Source of the DNA: an uncultured Prevotella sp.
Lineage (GTDB): Bacteria > Bacteroidota > Bacteroidia > Bacteroidales > Bacteroidaceae
Direction of reading: 5' to 3'
Assembly: GCA_905202125.1 (NCBI GenBank)
Contig: CAJKQX010000008.1
Span: 1 to 49,226 of the forward strand
DNA length: 49,226 bases
Shown: positions 8,352 through 15,789 of the stretch, piece by piece
Layout: each line of letters begins with the position of its first letter
Numbering within the stretch: the first letter of the stretch is position 1
Notes under the pieces: model-generated
The model's database searches: none
The model's input: the letters and a program-made list of their open reading frames with translations, nothing else
What the model was told of the DNA's origin: nothing
Program-made: the position numbers and the translations under genes

Positions 8352-8572
8352 TGGGAGGGATGGGAGAGCTGGGAGAGTTGAGAGAGATGGGAGAGCTGGG
8401 AGTACTGGGAGGGCTGGGAGAGCTAGGATAACTGGGATTTCTGGGAGGGATGGGATGGCTGGGAGAGTTGGGATCTCTATGATTGAGCAATCCAAATATC
8501 GCTTTTGAGTTTCTCAGAGCTCTCAGTTCTCCCAGAACTCTCAGAAATCCCAGCACTCCCATTCCCCCTCTC
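8352..8572. repeat. 9-bp repeat block R2: 14 direct units plus about 6 inverted units
   Basis: Fourteen consecutive 9-bp units of the form TGGGAGNNC run from 8352 to 8477 (examples: tgggagagc, tgggagtac, tgggatttc). After a spacer at 8478-8512, about six further units follow in the opposite orientation to 8572, giving an imperfect hairpin. The deoC stop codon (8575-8577, read on the minus strand) lies right at the outer edge. Same unit and same polarity (G-rich left, C-rich right) as the block at 7631-7754, so the four-helix-bundle gene is bracketed by two like-oriented hairpins. Confidence 0.93.
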
Positions 8573-8574
8573 TC

Positions 8575-9501
8575 TCAATAGAATTTCATTTCCTCGCCTA
8601 CCACCTCGCTCAGCAGCAAGTTAGCCAGTCGGCTTGTACCCAGTCTGAACCACTTGTTGGTCAGCCATTTCTCGCCAAGCACTTCCTTCACAATGGTATA
8701 GTAAGTGATGGCATCCATAACTGTATTTATGCCACCGGCAGGTTTGAAACCTATCTGAATGCCAGTCTCGTCGTAATATTCCTTTATGGCCTGACACATG
8801 ACGTATGCTGCCTCAGGTGTGGCGGATATTTTCTCCTTTCCGGTGGATGTCTTGATGTAATCAGCTCCGGCGTACATCGCGAGTATCGATGCCTTCTTGA
8901 TGTTGGCGGCGGTCTTCAGACAACCCGTTTCGAGAATCACTTTCATCGCGTGTTCGCCGCACACCTGTTTCAGTTCGCTTATCTCGTCGCACATACCTTC
9001 GTAATCTCCGCTGAGGAATTTGCCCACAGGCATCACGATATCTATCTCTGTGGCGCCGTCTTTTATGGCCAGTGCAGTCTCGGCCACCTTAACCTCCAAA
9101 AGCGCCTGAGACGAAGGAAAACTGCCAGATACGCAAGCAATCTCGACCCCATCCACTTCCAACGACTGGTCCACCACGCTTGCAAAGCACGGATAAACGC
9201 ATATCGTGGCCACGTGGGGTAGGTCGGGATGCACGTTGTCAAAATCGTTCACACGCTCGGTGAATGCCAGTACACTTGTCTCCGAGTCGGTGGTCTTGAG
9301 TGTTGTCAGTTCGATGCTGCCCATGAGGAATCGTTTCACCTCCGGCGTGTCGTTCTCGTGCACCTTTTCGGCAATGATTTTACGTACGGCCTCACTCACC
9401 TCGCTGTCGTTCACATCGAGATTGTATTTTTTCAAAGCTTCCTCGTATTTGCTTTGTTGCTGGGCATGATTATGATTATGCCCGTGGTTTTCTGTTGTCA
9501 T
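8575..9501 (-). CDS. deoC: deoxyribose-phosphate aldolase
   Basis: DeoC cleaves 2-deoxyribose 5-phosphate to glyceraldehyde 3-phosphate and acetaldehyde in deoxynucleoside breakdown. The class I aldolase residues are present: D154 in DIVMPVG, the Schiff-base lysine K217 in YIKTSTGK, and K253 in GFKPAGG. At 308 residues it is longer than the 250-260 residues of many homologues; the extra part is an N-terminal extension starting MTTENHGHNHNHAQQQ, unusually rich in histidine and possibly metal-binding. It is the last gene of the mnmG-apt-uvrC-dtd-mazG-like-deoC cluster, 13 bases after the preceding gene. Confidence 0.95.
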   Translation of the reverse strand: MTTENHGHNHNHAQQQSKYEEALKKYNLDVNDSEVSEAVRKIIAEKVHENDTPEVKRFLMGSIELTTLKTTDSETSVLAFTERVNDFDNVHPDLPHVATICVYPCFASVVDQSLEVDGVEIACVSGSFPSSQALLEVKVAETALAIKDGATEIDIVMPVGKFLSGDYEGMCDEISELKQVCGEHAMKVILETGCLKTAANIKKASILAMYAGADYIKTSTGKEKISATPEAAYVMCQAIKEYYDETGIQIGFKPAGGINTVMDAITYYTIVKEVLGEKWLTNKWFRLGTSRLANLLLSEVVGEEMKFY

Positions 9502-9514
9502 AAGTATTCAGTTT

Positions 9515-9895
9515 TTATTGTTTGATTTTGTCTTTTTTATCTCGTAGTTTCTCGTTGTTCTTGTGTCTGTCCTTGTCGCGTGACGTCTTCTTTAAGATGT
9601 TTTTTTTAAACTCGGCAGTCAGATCGTTGTCCGTCTGATTGGCTATGCAAAGCAGCACCCACAGTACATCAGCCAGCTCATCGCCCAACGAGTCCTTCTC
9701 CCCCTCCTTGAAGCTCTGGTCGCCATACTTGCGAGCCATTATTCTCGCCAGTTCGCCCACCTCCTCCGTCAGCACAGCCATATTGGTGAGCTCGGAGAAA
9801 TAGCGCACTCCGTATGTCTTAATCCATTCATCCACAATGTCTTGAGCACCGCGCAGCGTGATGTTTTCCATCGATTTTATCCAGTCTTCGCTCAT
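9515..9895 (-). CDS. MazG-like nucleotide pyrophosphohydrolase
   Basis: A 126-residue all-alpha NTP pyrophosphatase. The metal-binding pattern ExxE...ExxD is visible as EEVGE (residues 44-48) and DELAD (72-76). Such enzymes hydrolyse nucleoside triphosphates to monophosphates, often to clear non-canonical nucleotides; the substrate here cannot be read. The C-terminal 25 residues are strongly charged and lysine-rich (KTSRDKDRHKNN...). It lies between dtd (25 bases) and deoC (13 bases), all on the same strand, so they are probably one transcript. Confidence 0.88.
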   Translation of the reverse strand: MSEDWIKSMENITLRGAQDIVDEWIKTYGVRYFSELTNMAVLTEEVGELARIMARKYGDQSFKEGEKDSLGDELADVLWVLLCIANQTDNDLTAEFKKNILKKTSRDKDRHKNNEKLRDKKDKIKQ

Positions 9896-9921
9896 GATAT
9901 TTTATAATATTGATACACTTT

Positions 9922-10374
9922 TTATTCACGATTTTTGCTGTCCATGCAGATGGTCACAGGTCCGTCGTTGAGCAGATCCACCTTCATGTCGGCACCGAAT
10001 TCGCCTGTCCCGACTGCCTTTCCTATGTTCTCGCTCATCTTCCCGCAGAAATACTCGTATAGCGGAATGGCCGTCTCATGACGGGCCGCCCTCAACCACG
10101 AGGGACGGTTGCCCTTCTTATACGAGGCGAAAAGGGTGAACTGGCTTACCACAATCACCTCACCGTCTATATCCGTCACGGCTTTGTTCATGACTCCGTT
10201 TTCATCATCAAATATTCGCAGCGCCGCCGCTTTCTTCGCCAACCAGTCGCAGTCCTCGGATGTATCGCTCTCCTCTATTCCCAATAGTATGAGCAGTCCC
10301 CGTCCTATTGACGATTTCACATTACCATTGATAGTCACCGAGGCATGACTCACACGCTGTATCACAATTCTCAT
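9922..10374 (-). CDS. dtd: D-aminoacyl-tRNA deacylase
   Basis: A 150-residue protein of normal length that removes D-amino acids (and glycine from tRNA-Ala) mischarged on tRNA. The two signature loops are intact: SQFTL at residues 77-81 and NDGPVT at 136-141, the latter being the cross-subunit Gly-Pro motif that enforces chirality. In related genomes it follows uvrC closely; here a 719-base gap holding a dispersed element separates them, and a new TAnnTTTG box lies at 10448-10455. Confidence 0.96.
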   Translation of the reverse strand: MRIVIQRVSHASVTINGNVKSSIGRGLLILLGIEESDTSEDCDWLAKKAAALRIFDDENGVMNKAVTDIDGEVIVVSQFTLFASYKKGNRPSWLRAARHETAIPLYEYFCGKMSENIGKAVGTGEFGADMKVDLLNDGPVTICMDSKNRE

Positions 10375-10447
10375 TTCCGATTAATAAATTTTTGATTTCT
10401 TTCAACGACAAATTTAAATAAAATCCCCGATATATTTCATCATAAAA

Positions 10448-10455
10448 CAAAGATA
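10448..10455 (-). promoter_or_regulatory. -7 box for dtd-mazG-like-deoC
   Basis: The minus strand reads TATCTTTG, matching TAnnTTTG, about 74 bases upstream of dtd. The -33 region is weak. A CACGTG lies just upstream at 10474-10479. Confidence 0.4.
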
Positions 10456-10523
10456 ATTTGTTTATGGAATTTTCACGTGCCGTACATTATTTTTTTCATC
10501 TCAAGGGCGCGCTTTCACATCCT

Positions 10524-10980
10524 AATTTTTAACATTTCGTTTTCGCAGGATTTATTTCCGTTTTAGAAAGACACGAAGCCTAAAAACAAGAAAAACCTCA
10601 TTTCGAAACGTTAAAAACCATCCGATTTTCTGATTTTTTTACACTTGATTTGGGAAAGGAACCCTTTTGGAGTGTGAAAGGAACCCTTTTGGAGTGCGAA
10701 AGGGGCCCTTTCGGAACCCAATTCGGGCTCTTTTTTGGCTCATTTTCGGCGTTTTCTCAATGTTTTTGAGACCTTCGGAAATATTCAAACCGTATATCGC
10801 TCTGATATACAAACAATTATGCAAATACCGATTTTTTAGCGTATTTCGGCCGGGCAACTGTCCCGCTCGAAAATATCGCAAAAATATGACACAATTTTAA
10901 CATTTTTCCCCGAGATAGTTGCTTATTCTTAATTATCTCGACGTGTGTTGTGGCTCGAATTTAACATTTCACTCCGAATT
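10524..10980 (+). repeat. dispersed intergenic element, copy A (457 bp)
   Basis: Homologous along its whole length to 37771-38227 and, in part, to 25399-25798. It starts AATTTTTAACATTTCGTTTT and ends in TTAACATTTCACTCCGAATT. TTAACATTT recurs at both ends and in the middle (about 10897). It holds three tandem 22-bp units with palindromic AAAGG..CCTTT cores at 10654-10719 and a GAGATA...TATCTC stem at about 10913-10939. It has no convincing gene. It sits between uvrC and dtd. The remaining gap, 10375-10523 and 10981-11093, is AT-rich with only the dtd promoter box. Confidence 0.93.
10654..10719. repeat. three tandem 22-bp palindromic units (element A)
   Basis: Units 10654-10675, 10676-10697 and 10698-10719 each carry a GAAAGG..CCTTT inverted core followed by GGAGTG-like spacers; the third has the near-perfect palindrome AAAGGGGCCCTTT. 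The 22-bp period is about two helical turns, as in iterated protein-binding sites. Confidence 0.93.
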
Positions 10981-11093
10981 TATGCCTTTGTTTTGTACAG
11001 TCCGTACAGGAAACAACCGATTATTTTTCAAGTTCAGTACAGCGGCTTTGTTCTATTTGTTCAAAGTTATCTGCGGACTCTACCAAACAAAGA

Positions 11094-12938
11094 TTAAATT
11101 GATTTTTCCTGACTATTGAAATAATCGGATACAATCTTGGCCTTCGCCCTTCCGATACTGTTCTCGAGCGATTGGAGGTTGGCTTCTCTAATGCGTTTTA
11201 CACTTTTGAACTCCTTAATCAGTGCAACACGTGTCTTCGGACCGATACCCTTTATGTTGTCCAGTTCGCTGTGCAGCGCCGAGGCGGATCGCTTGTCGCG
11301 ATGGAAAGAGATGGCATATCTGTGCACCTCGTCCTGGATGCGCGTGAGAGCATGGAAAAGTTCGCTTTCGGGTCTCAATCCCACGGTCACAGGCGGAAAA
11401 CCGAAGAGCAGTTCGTTGGTGCGGTGACGGTCGTCTTTGGCCAGTCCGGCGATCGCGATTTCTAGGTTCAGCTCGTCCTCTACAACCTGTCGCACAACCT
11501 CCATCTGGCCCCGTCCGCCATCCGTGATGATGAGGTCGGGCAGGGTGCCGCCTTCTTCTTTTATGCGTCCGTAACGTCGTCTTACAACTTCCTTCATCGA
11601 TGCGTAATCGTCGGCACCTGTCACGGTCTTGATGTTGTATTTACGATAATCCTTCTTAGACGGTTTCAAGGCTTTGAATACCACACATCCGGCCACGGCA
11701 TCGGTGCCTGATATGTTGGAATTATCAAAACATTCTATATGATATGGCAGTTTAGGCAGTTGCAATTTCTCCTGCAATTCCTTCATCAACCGCGTCTGTT
11801 TCTGCTCCGGATTGAGCTTTTCGGCCCGTTTCAGACGGTCAAACTTGTATTGCCTGCAATTCATCTCCGATAGTTCCAACAGATGTTTTTTGTCGCCTCG
11901 CTGAGGAACTGTAAATGCGGCCTCACGCAACGACCATCCGGGTATGAACGGCACGATGATTTCTTTCGCCTTGCTGTCAAATCTCTCCCGTATCTCGGGT
12001 ATCGCCGACGACAGCAGATCATCGTCCGTCTCGTCTAACATACGCTTGTATTCGAACGTAAAACTCTGGTTTATCGCTCCGTTTTTCACATGCATATAGT
12101 TGATGAAAGCCATTCGTCCCGCATCGTCATTGTTGATGCTGAACACATCGATGTCGCTTATTGTCTGACTCACTACCTCGCTCTTCGAGCAGTAACTATC
12201 GATAAGGATGTATTTACGTTTCAATATCTCGGCCTCCTCAAATTTCATTTCGGCTGCCTTCCGCATCATTTCCTCGTATATGTTACGGCACAGTTCGCGC
12301 GTGTTCCCTTTCAGTATCTCTTTAGCCTGTGCGATATTTTGCATGTATTCCTCGCGATTCTGACAACCAATGCACGGTGCGCCGCAGTTGTGGATGTGGT
12401 ATTCCAGACATTCCCTGTATCGTCCCTGTTCGATGCCTTCTTTTGTCATGGGTGTCCGGCAAGGTCTCGGCTTGTACATTTTCTTTATTATGTCGAGCAT
12501 TGCATGCATGCTCGCGGTGTGACTGAACGGGCCGAAATATGTGCCGAATTTCTTGTTTATCTGCCTTGTGCTGAATATCCGAGGCAGATATTCGTTTGTG
12601 ATGCAGATGCTGGGGTAGGTCTTGCCGTCTTTCAACAGCACATTGTAACGAGGGTTGTATTTCTTTATCAGACTGTTTTCGAGCAACAGAGCATCCTCCT
12701 CTGTGTTTACCACAGTGTATGTGATGTCACGTATCTTGGATACCAACATCTTAGTCTTGAAGCGGTCCACCTCCTTGTGGAAATACGTAGAAACCCTTTT
12801 CTTCAAGCTCTTCGCTTTTCCCACATAGATTATGGTGTGCGTGTCATCATAGAATTGGTAGCTTCCCGGCTTGTCAGGCATGCTCATCACGATGCTTTTC
12901 AAACGCTCCTTTAATTGCTCTTTGCTCTCCTTGTCCAT
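11094..12938 (-). CDS. uvrC: excinuclease ABC subunit C
   Basis: UvrC makes both incisions in nucleotide excision repair. The 614-residue protein begins with a GIY-YIG nuclease domain (GSY at residues 25-27, IYVGKAKSL at about 37-45, the catalytic glutamate in LLLENSLIKKYNPRYN). This is followed by a UVR helical pair near residues 205-235, an RNase H-like endonuclease domain (ECFDNSNISGTDAVAG and TDGGRGQ motifs), and a C-terminal helix-hairpin-helix region (NIKGIGPKTRVALI). Length is normal. It lies downstream of apt with a hairpin and a parS-like site between them. Confidence 0.97.
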   Translation of the reverse strand: MDKESKEQLKERLKSIVMSMPDKPGSYQFYDDTHTIIYVGKAKSLKKRVSTYFHKEVDRFKTKMLVSKIRDITYTVVNTEEDALLLENSLIKKYNPRYNVLLKDGKTYPSICITNEYLPRIFSTRQINKKFGTYFGPFSHTASMHAMLDIIKKMYKPRPCRTPMTKEGIEQGRYRECLEYHIHNCGAPCIGCQNREEYMQNIAQAKEILKGNTRELCRNIYEEMMRKAAEMKFEEAEILKRKYILIDSYCSKSEVVSQTISDIDVFSINNDDAGRMAFINYMHVKNGAINQSFTFEYKRMLDETDDDLLSSAIPEIRERFDSKAKEIIVPFIPGWSLREAAFTVPQRGDKKHLLELSEMNCRQYKFDRLKRAEKLNPEQKQTRLMKELQEKLQLPKLPYHIECFDNSNISGTDAVAGCVVFKALKPSKKDYRKYNIKTVTGADDYASMKEVVRRRYGRIKEEGGTLPDLIITDGGRGQMEVVRQVVEDELNLEIAIAGLAKDDRHRTNELLFGFPPVTVGLRPESELFHALTRIQDEVHRYAISFHRDKRSASALHSELDNIKGIGPKTRVALIKEFKSVKRIREANLQSLENSIGRAKAKIVSDYFNSQEKSI

Positions 12939-12978
12939 ATCTCGTAACCCTTTAGTTTACAATGTTTTTGTTGATTAA

Positions 12979-12994
12979 AGTTTCACGTGAAACT
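12979..12994. promoter_or_regulatory. probable parS site 1
   Basis: AGTTTCACGTGAAACT is a perfect 16-bp palindrome matching the ParB-binding consensus TGTTNCACGTGAAACA at 14 of 16 positions; only the outermost pair differs. It lies in the 334-base gap between uvrC and apt, which otherwise holds a degenerate half-site at 13024-13033 and a hairpin at 13191-13254. Confidence 0.75.
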
Positions 12995-13190
12995 TTTTAT
13001 ATATCCTTCAAATTTCTCTTTGTTGTTTCACGTCCTTTTTTATCAATGCTTTCCTACGTCCGGATCCGCAACAGGTTGCGTCCCCGCGTGGTTGTTGTTT
13101 CTTTATATGACGTATCTGATATTTGGAATTTTCTTCAATCTGTTTCTTTGTCTTGCACTTTCACGAATACCCGTCAATAATCCCAAACGA

Positions 13191-13254
13191 AAAAACCGGT
13201 TGTCATGTGTCTGCTGTGGAGTGGGTGATTTCAGATACATTACAACCGGTTTTT
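13191..13254 (-). terminator. hairpin terminator between apt and uvrC
   Basis: A perfect 13-bp stem, AAAAACCGGTTGT (13191-13203) with 13242-13254, and a 38-base loop. On the minus strand the stem ends in six T, so it can stop or attenuate transcription leaving apt. The sequence is symmetric enough to work on both strands. Confidence 0.7.
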
Positions 13255-13272
13255 CGATTATTAAATATTTTC

Positions 13273-13803
13273 TTATATTTGTATGAGTGACTCGATTTCG
13301 ATATCATCGTCGAATACTTCGCGCCCGTTCAGACCTTCGTTTATCAGTTCGATGATGAAATTGCAGTAAATCTTTTTAGGATGAAATTTCTTCACAAGGT
13401 CGCAAGCAGCCTTCATTGTTCCTCCTGTTGCAAGCAGATCGTCGTGCAGAAGCACCACATCGTTTTCATCGATGGCATCGCGATGTATCTCAATCGTATC
13501 TCTACCATACTCTTTCTCGTAGCTTTGCTGCACCGTGTCACATGGCAGTTTGCCGGGTTTGCGACATAGTATCACGCCAGCGTTCATTCTTAGTGCAACG
13601 GCCGAAGCCATCACAAAACCGCGCGATTCGATTCCAACGATTTTTGTAATACCTTTGTCTTTGTACAGTTCGTACATTTCGTCACTTATCTCCTTCAGAC
13701 ATTCCGCCGATTTGAATAGCGTCGTCACATCTCTGAAATTAACACCTTTTTTCGGCCAATCCGGTATGCAACGCAGATTGTCAATCAATAATTTGTTGTT
13801 CAT
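13273..13803 (-). CDS. apt: adenine phosphoribosyltransferase
   Basis: Apt converts adenine and PRPP to AMP in purine salvage. The 176-residue protein is of normal size and has the PRPP-binding motif VVLLHDDLLATGGT at residues 116-129 and the conserved GIESRGF at 58-64. It lies 48 bases downstream of mnmG on the same strand, and a parS-like sequence overlaps the end of mnmG in that junction. Its transcript probably ends, at least partly, at the hairpin at 13191-13254. Confidence 0.96.
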   Translation of the reverse strand: MNNKLLIDNLRCIPDWPKKGVNFRDVTTLFKSAECLKEISDEMYELYKDKGITKIVGIESRGFVMASAVALRMNAGVILCRKPGKLPCDTVQQSYEKEYGRDTIEIHRDAIDENDVVLLHDDLLATGGTMKAACDLVKKFHPKKIYCNFIIELINEGLNGREVFDDDIEIESLIQI

Positions 13804-13837
13804 TATCTGTTAGTTATGTATTGTTAATTCTTCTTTT

Positions 13838-13853
13838 TGTTTCACGTGGAACT
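13838..13853. promoter_or_regulatory. probable parS site 2, overlapping the mnmG stop codon
   Basis: TGTTTCACGTGGAACT matches the parS consensus at 14 of 16 positions. It overlaps the mnmG stop codon (13852-13854). Together with the palindrome at 12979-12994 this gives two strong matches within 900 bases. Confidence 0.72.
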
Positions 13854-15723
13854 ATCTATGCATCAATACAAGCAACACATTGATATCGCTCGGCGATACT
13901 CCGGGTATGCGGCTTGCTTGTGCCAGTGTCTCCGGGTTAATCTTCTCGAGTTTTTGTCTGCCTTCTGTCGATATCTCATGCAGTTCGGAATATTTGAAAT
14001 GTCCTCTTATCTTGATGTTCTCCAGACGGTGCATCTTTTCGGCTATCATGCGTTCGCGCTCGATGTACCCTTTGTATTTGATGTTTATCTCGGCCGCTTC
14101 GGCTATTTCCTCTTTTCGGTTTTCAATAGAGTTTATCGTCTCTTTCAGTTCCGGGATGATTTCCGACAGATTCTTGAATGTCAGTTGCGGACGGGCCACG
14201 AGATCGGTCACGCTGCATCCCATACGCAGTGGAGTGGTGCCGAGGCACTCGAGCGCGCCGTTGATGATTCTCGGTTTGACAGATGTCTTATTGCAGAAAT
14301 CGATGATTTTTTCGATATTTTGTTTCTTCTCGGTCCACATTTTATATCGCTCGCCGCTTGCCAGTCCGAGACGGTAAGCCATCTCGGTGAGTCGGGCGTC
14401 GGCATTGTCTTGTCTCAGCAGTATGCGATATTCGGCGCGAGAGGTGAACATTCGATAGGGTTCATCGACGCCTTTGGTGGTCAGGTCGTCGATGAGTACG
14501 CCGATATATCCTTCGTCACGTTTGATGATGACAGGGTCACTGTTGCCACAACGCAGTGCAGCGTTCACACCGGCAACAAGTCCCTGGCCTCCTGCCTCTT
14601 CGTAGCCAGTGGTGCCGTTGACCTGTCCGGCGAGATAAAGACCCTTTATTAATTTTGACTCCAGCGACGGTTCCAGTTGGGTAGGGTCAAAATAGTCGTA
14701 TTCGATGGCATATCCCGCGCGGTAGATCTTCACATCGCGGAGTGCCGGTATCTTGTGCAGAGCGTCCAGCTGTACATCCATCGGCATGGATGACGAAAAA
14801 CCGTTGAGATACATTTCGTTGGTATCCTCGCCCTCGGGTTCGAGAAACAGAGGGTGCTGATCCTTGTCCGGGAATGTCATGAGCTTCGTCTCTATCGACG
14901 GGCAGTAGCGCGGTCCCGTGCTTTGTATCTGTCCGTTGTAGAGTGGGGAGTCCTTCATTCCGCCGCGCAGGGTGTCGTGCACCTCCTTGTTGGTGTAACA
15001 TGTCCAGCACGGCAGTTGCTTGAGGCAACGGTCATTGCCCACATAACTGAACCGATGGAAATCGTTCTCGCCGTCCTGCACCTCCATATCCTCGAAATGC
15101 ACCGTGCGTCGGTCTATGCGCACCGGGGTGCCCGTCTTCATGCGCATCGACGATATGCCGTGGCGCGTGATGCTCTCCGTCAGACCCGTCACGGCCGGTT
15201 CGGAGCATCGTCCGCCCGCCACCTTGTGTCGTCCGATATGCATCAGTCCGTTGAGGAACGTGCCCGCGGTGATCACCACACTGTGTGCGTGGATCTCCAC
15301 ACCCCATATTGTGCGTATTCCCTCGACCTCGCCGTCGCGCGTCAAGAGTTCGCAGGCTTGGTCCTGCCATATATCGAGGTTGGGTATTCTGTCCAGGGTG
15401 CGTCTCCACGTCAGTATGAATTTCTCTCTGTCGCATTGCGCCCTGGGACTCCATACGGCCGGTCCTTTGCCTCGGTTGAGCATCCTGAACTGTATGGCAG
15501 TGGCGTCTGTCACCAGTCCCATGTATCCTCCTAAGGCATCGATCTCGCGTACTATCTGTCCTTTGGCAATGCCTCCCACGGCCGGGTTGCAGCTCATTTG
15601 TGCTATCTTGTTCATGTCCATCGTGACGAGACATGTCTTCGCACCTATGTTTGCGGCAGCAGCGGCAGCCTCGCATCCCGCGTGTCCGCCTCCGACCACA
15701 AGTACATCATAAAATAAATCCAT
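13852..15723 (-). CDS. mnmG: tRNA uridine-34 5-carboxymethylaminomethyl modification enzyme MnmG (GidA)
   Basis: MnmG with MnmE modifies the wobble uridine of several tRNAs using FAD and a methylene-folate. The 623-residue protein has the N-terminal dinucleotide fold VVGGGHAGCEAA at about residues 8-19, the family signature GPRYCPSIETK in the middle, GLYLAGQVNGTTGYEEAGGQG near residues 345-365, and a C-terminal helical domain that binds MnmE. Length is typical. It is the first gene of the mnmG-apt-uvrC cluster and carries a TAnnTTTG box at 15751-15758. parS-like sites next to gidA are common near replication origins in other phyla. Confidence 0.97.
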   Translation of the reverse strand: MDLFYDVLVVGGGHAGCEAAAAAANIGAKTCLVTMDMNKIAQMSCNPAVGGIAKGQIVREIDALGGYMGLVTDATAIQFRMLNRGKGPAVWSPRAQCDREKFILTWRRTLDRIPNLDIWQDQACELLTRDGEVEGIRTIWGVEIHAHSVVITAGTFLNGLMHIGRHKVAGGRCSEPAVTGLTESITRHGISSMRMKTGTPVRIDRRTVHFEDMEVQDGENDFHRFSYVGNDRCLKQLPCWTCYTNKEVHDTLRGGMKDSPLYNGQIQSTGPRYCPSIETKLMTFPDKDQHPLFLEPEGEDTNEMYLNGFSSSMPMDVQLDALHKIPALRDVKIYRAGYAIEYDYFDPTQLEPSLESKLIKGLYLAGQVNGTTGYEEAGGQGLVAGVNAALRCGNSDPVIIKRDEGYIGVLIDDLTTKGVDEPYRMFTSRAEYRILLRQDNADARLTEMAYRLGLASGERYKMWTEKKQNIEKIIDFCNKTSVKPRIINGALECLGTTPLRMGCSVTDLVARPQLTFKNLSEIIPELKETINSIENRKEEIAEAAEINIKYKGYIERERMIAEKMHRLENIKIRGHFKYSELHEISTEGRQKLEKINPETLAQASRIPGVSPSDINVLLVLMHR

Positions 15724-15750
15724 TATCCGTGATTAAAAATTTTGTTGTCG

Positions 15751-15758
15751 CAAAATTA
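15751..15758 (-). promoter_or_regulatory. -7 box for mnmG
   Basis: The minus strand reads TAATTTTG, matching TAnnTTTG, 27 bases upstream of the mnmG ATG in the divergent gap with the fumarate reductase operon. The -33 region is weak. Confidence 0.45.
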
Positions 15759-15789
15759 AGAATAAAAATCGATTTTTACTTAAAAATAA

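Noticed and set aside
7631..8572. 9-bp repeats as a CRISPR array or diversity-generating retroelement template
   Set aside because: There are no spacers, no reverse transcriptase and no template/variable repeat pair with adenine-specific changes.
10474..10479. CACGTG upstream of dtd as parS
   Set aside because: Only about ten of sixteen positions match the consensus.
10654..10719. 22-bp tandem units as a small CRISPR array
   Set aside because: The units are directly adjacent without unique spacers, number only three, and no cas genes are present.
10639..10900. Overlapping open frames on both strands in element A, with look-alikes at 25481-25780 and 37810-38040
   Set aside because: They translate through the 22-bp repeats into RKGPF-like strings, similarity follows the DNA on either strand, and there is no start context or consistent length between copies. 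I treat the element as non-coding.
13024..13033. TGTTTCACGT as a third parS site
   Set aside because: The second half (CCTTTT) does not match the consensus; kept only as a half-site near the stronger ones.
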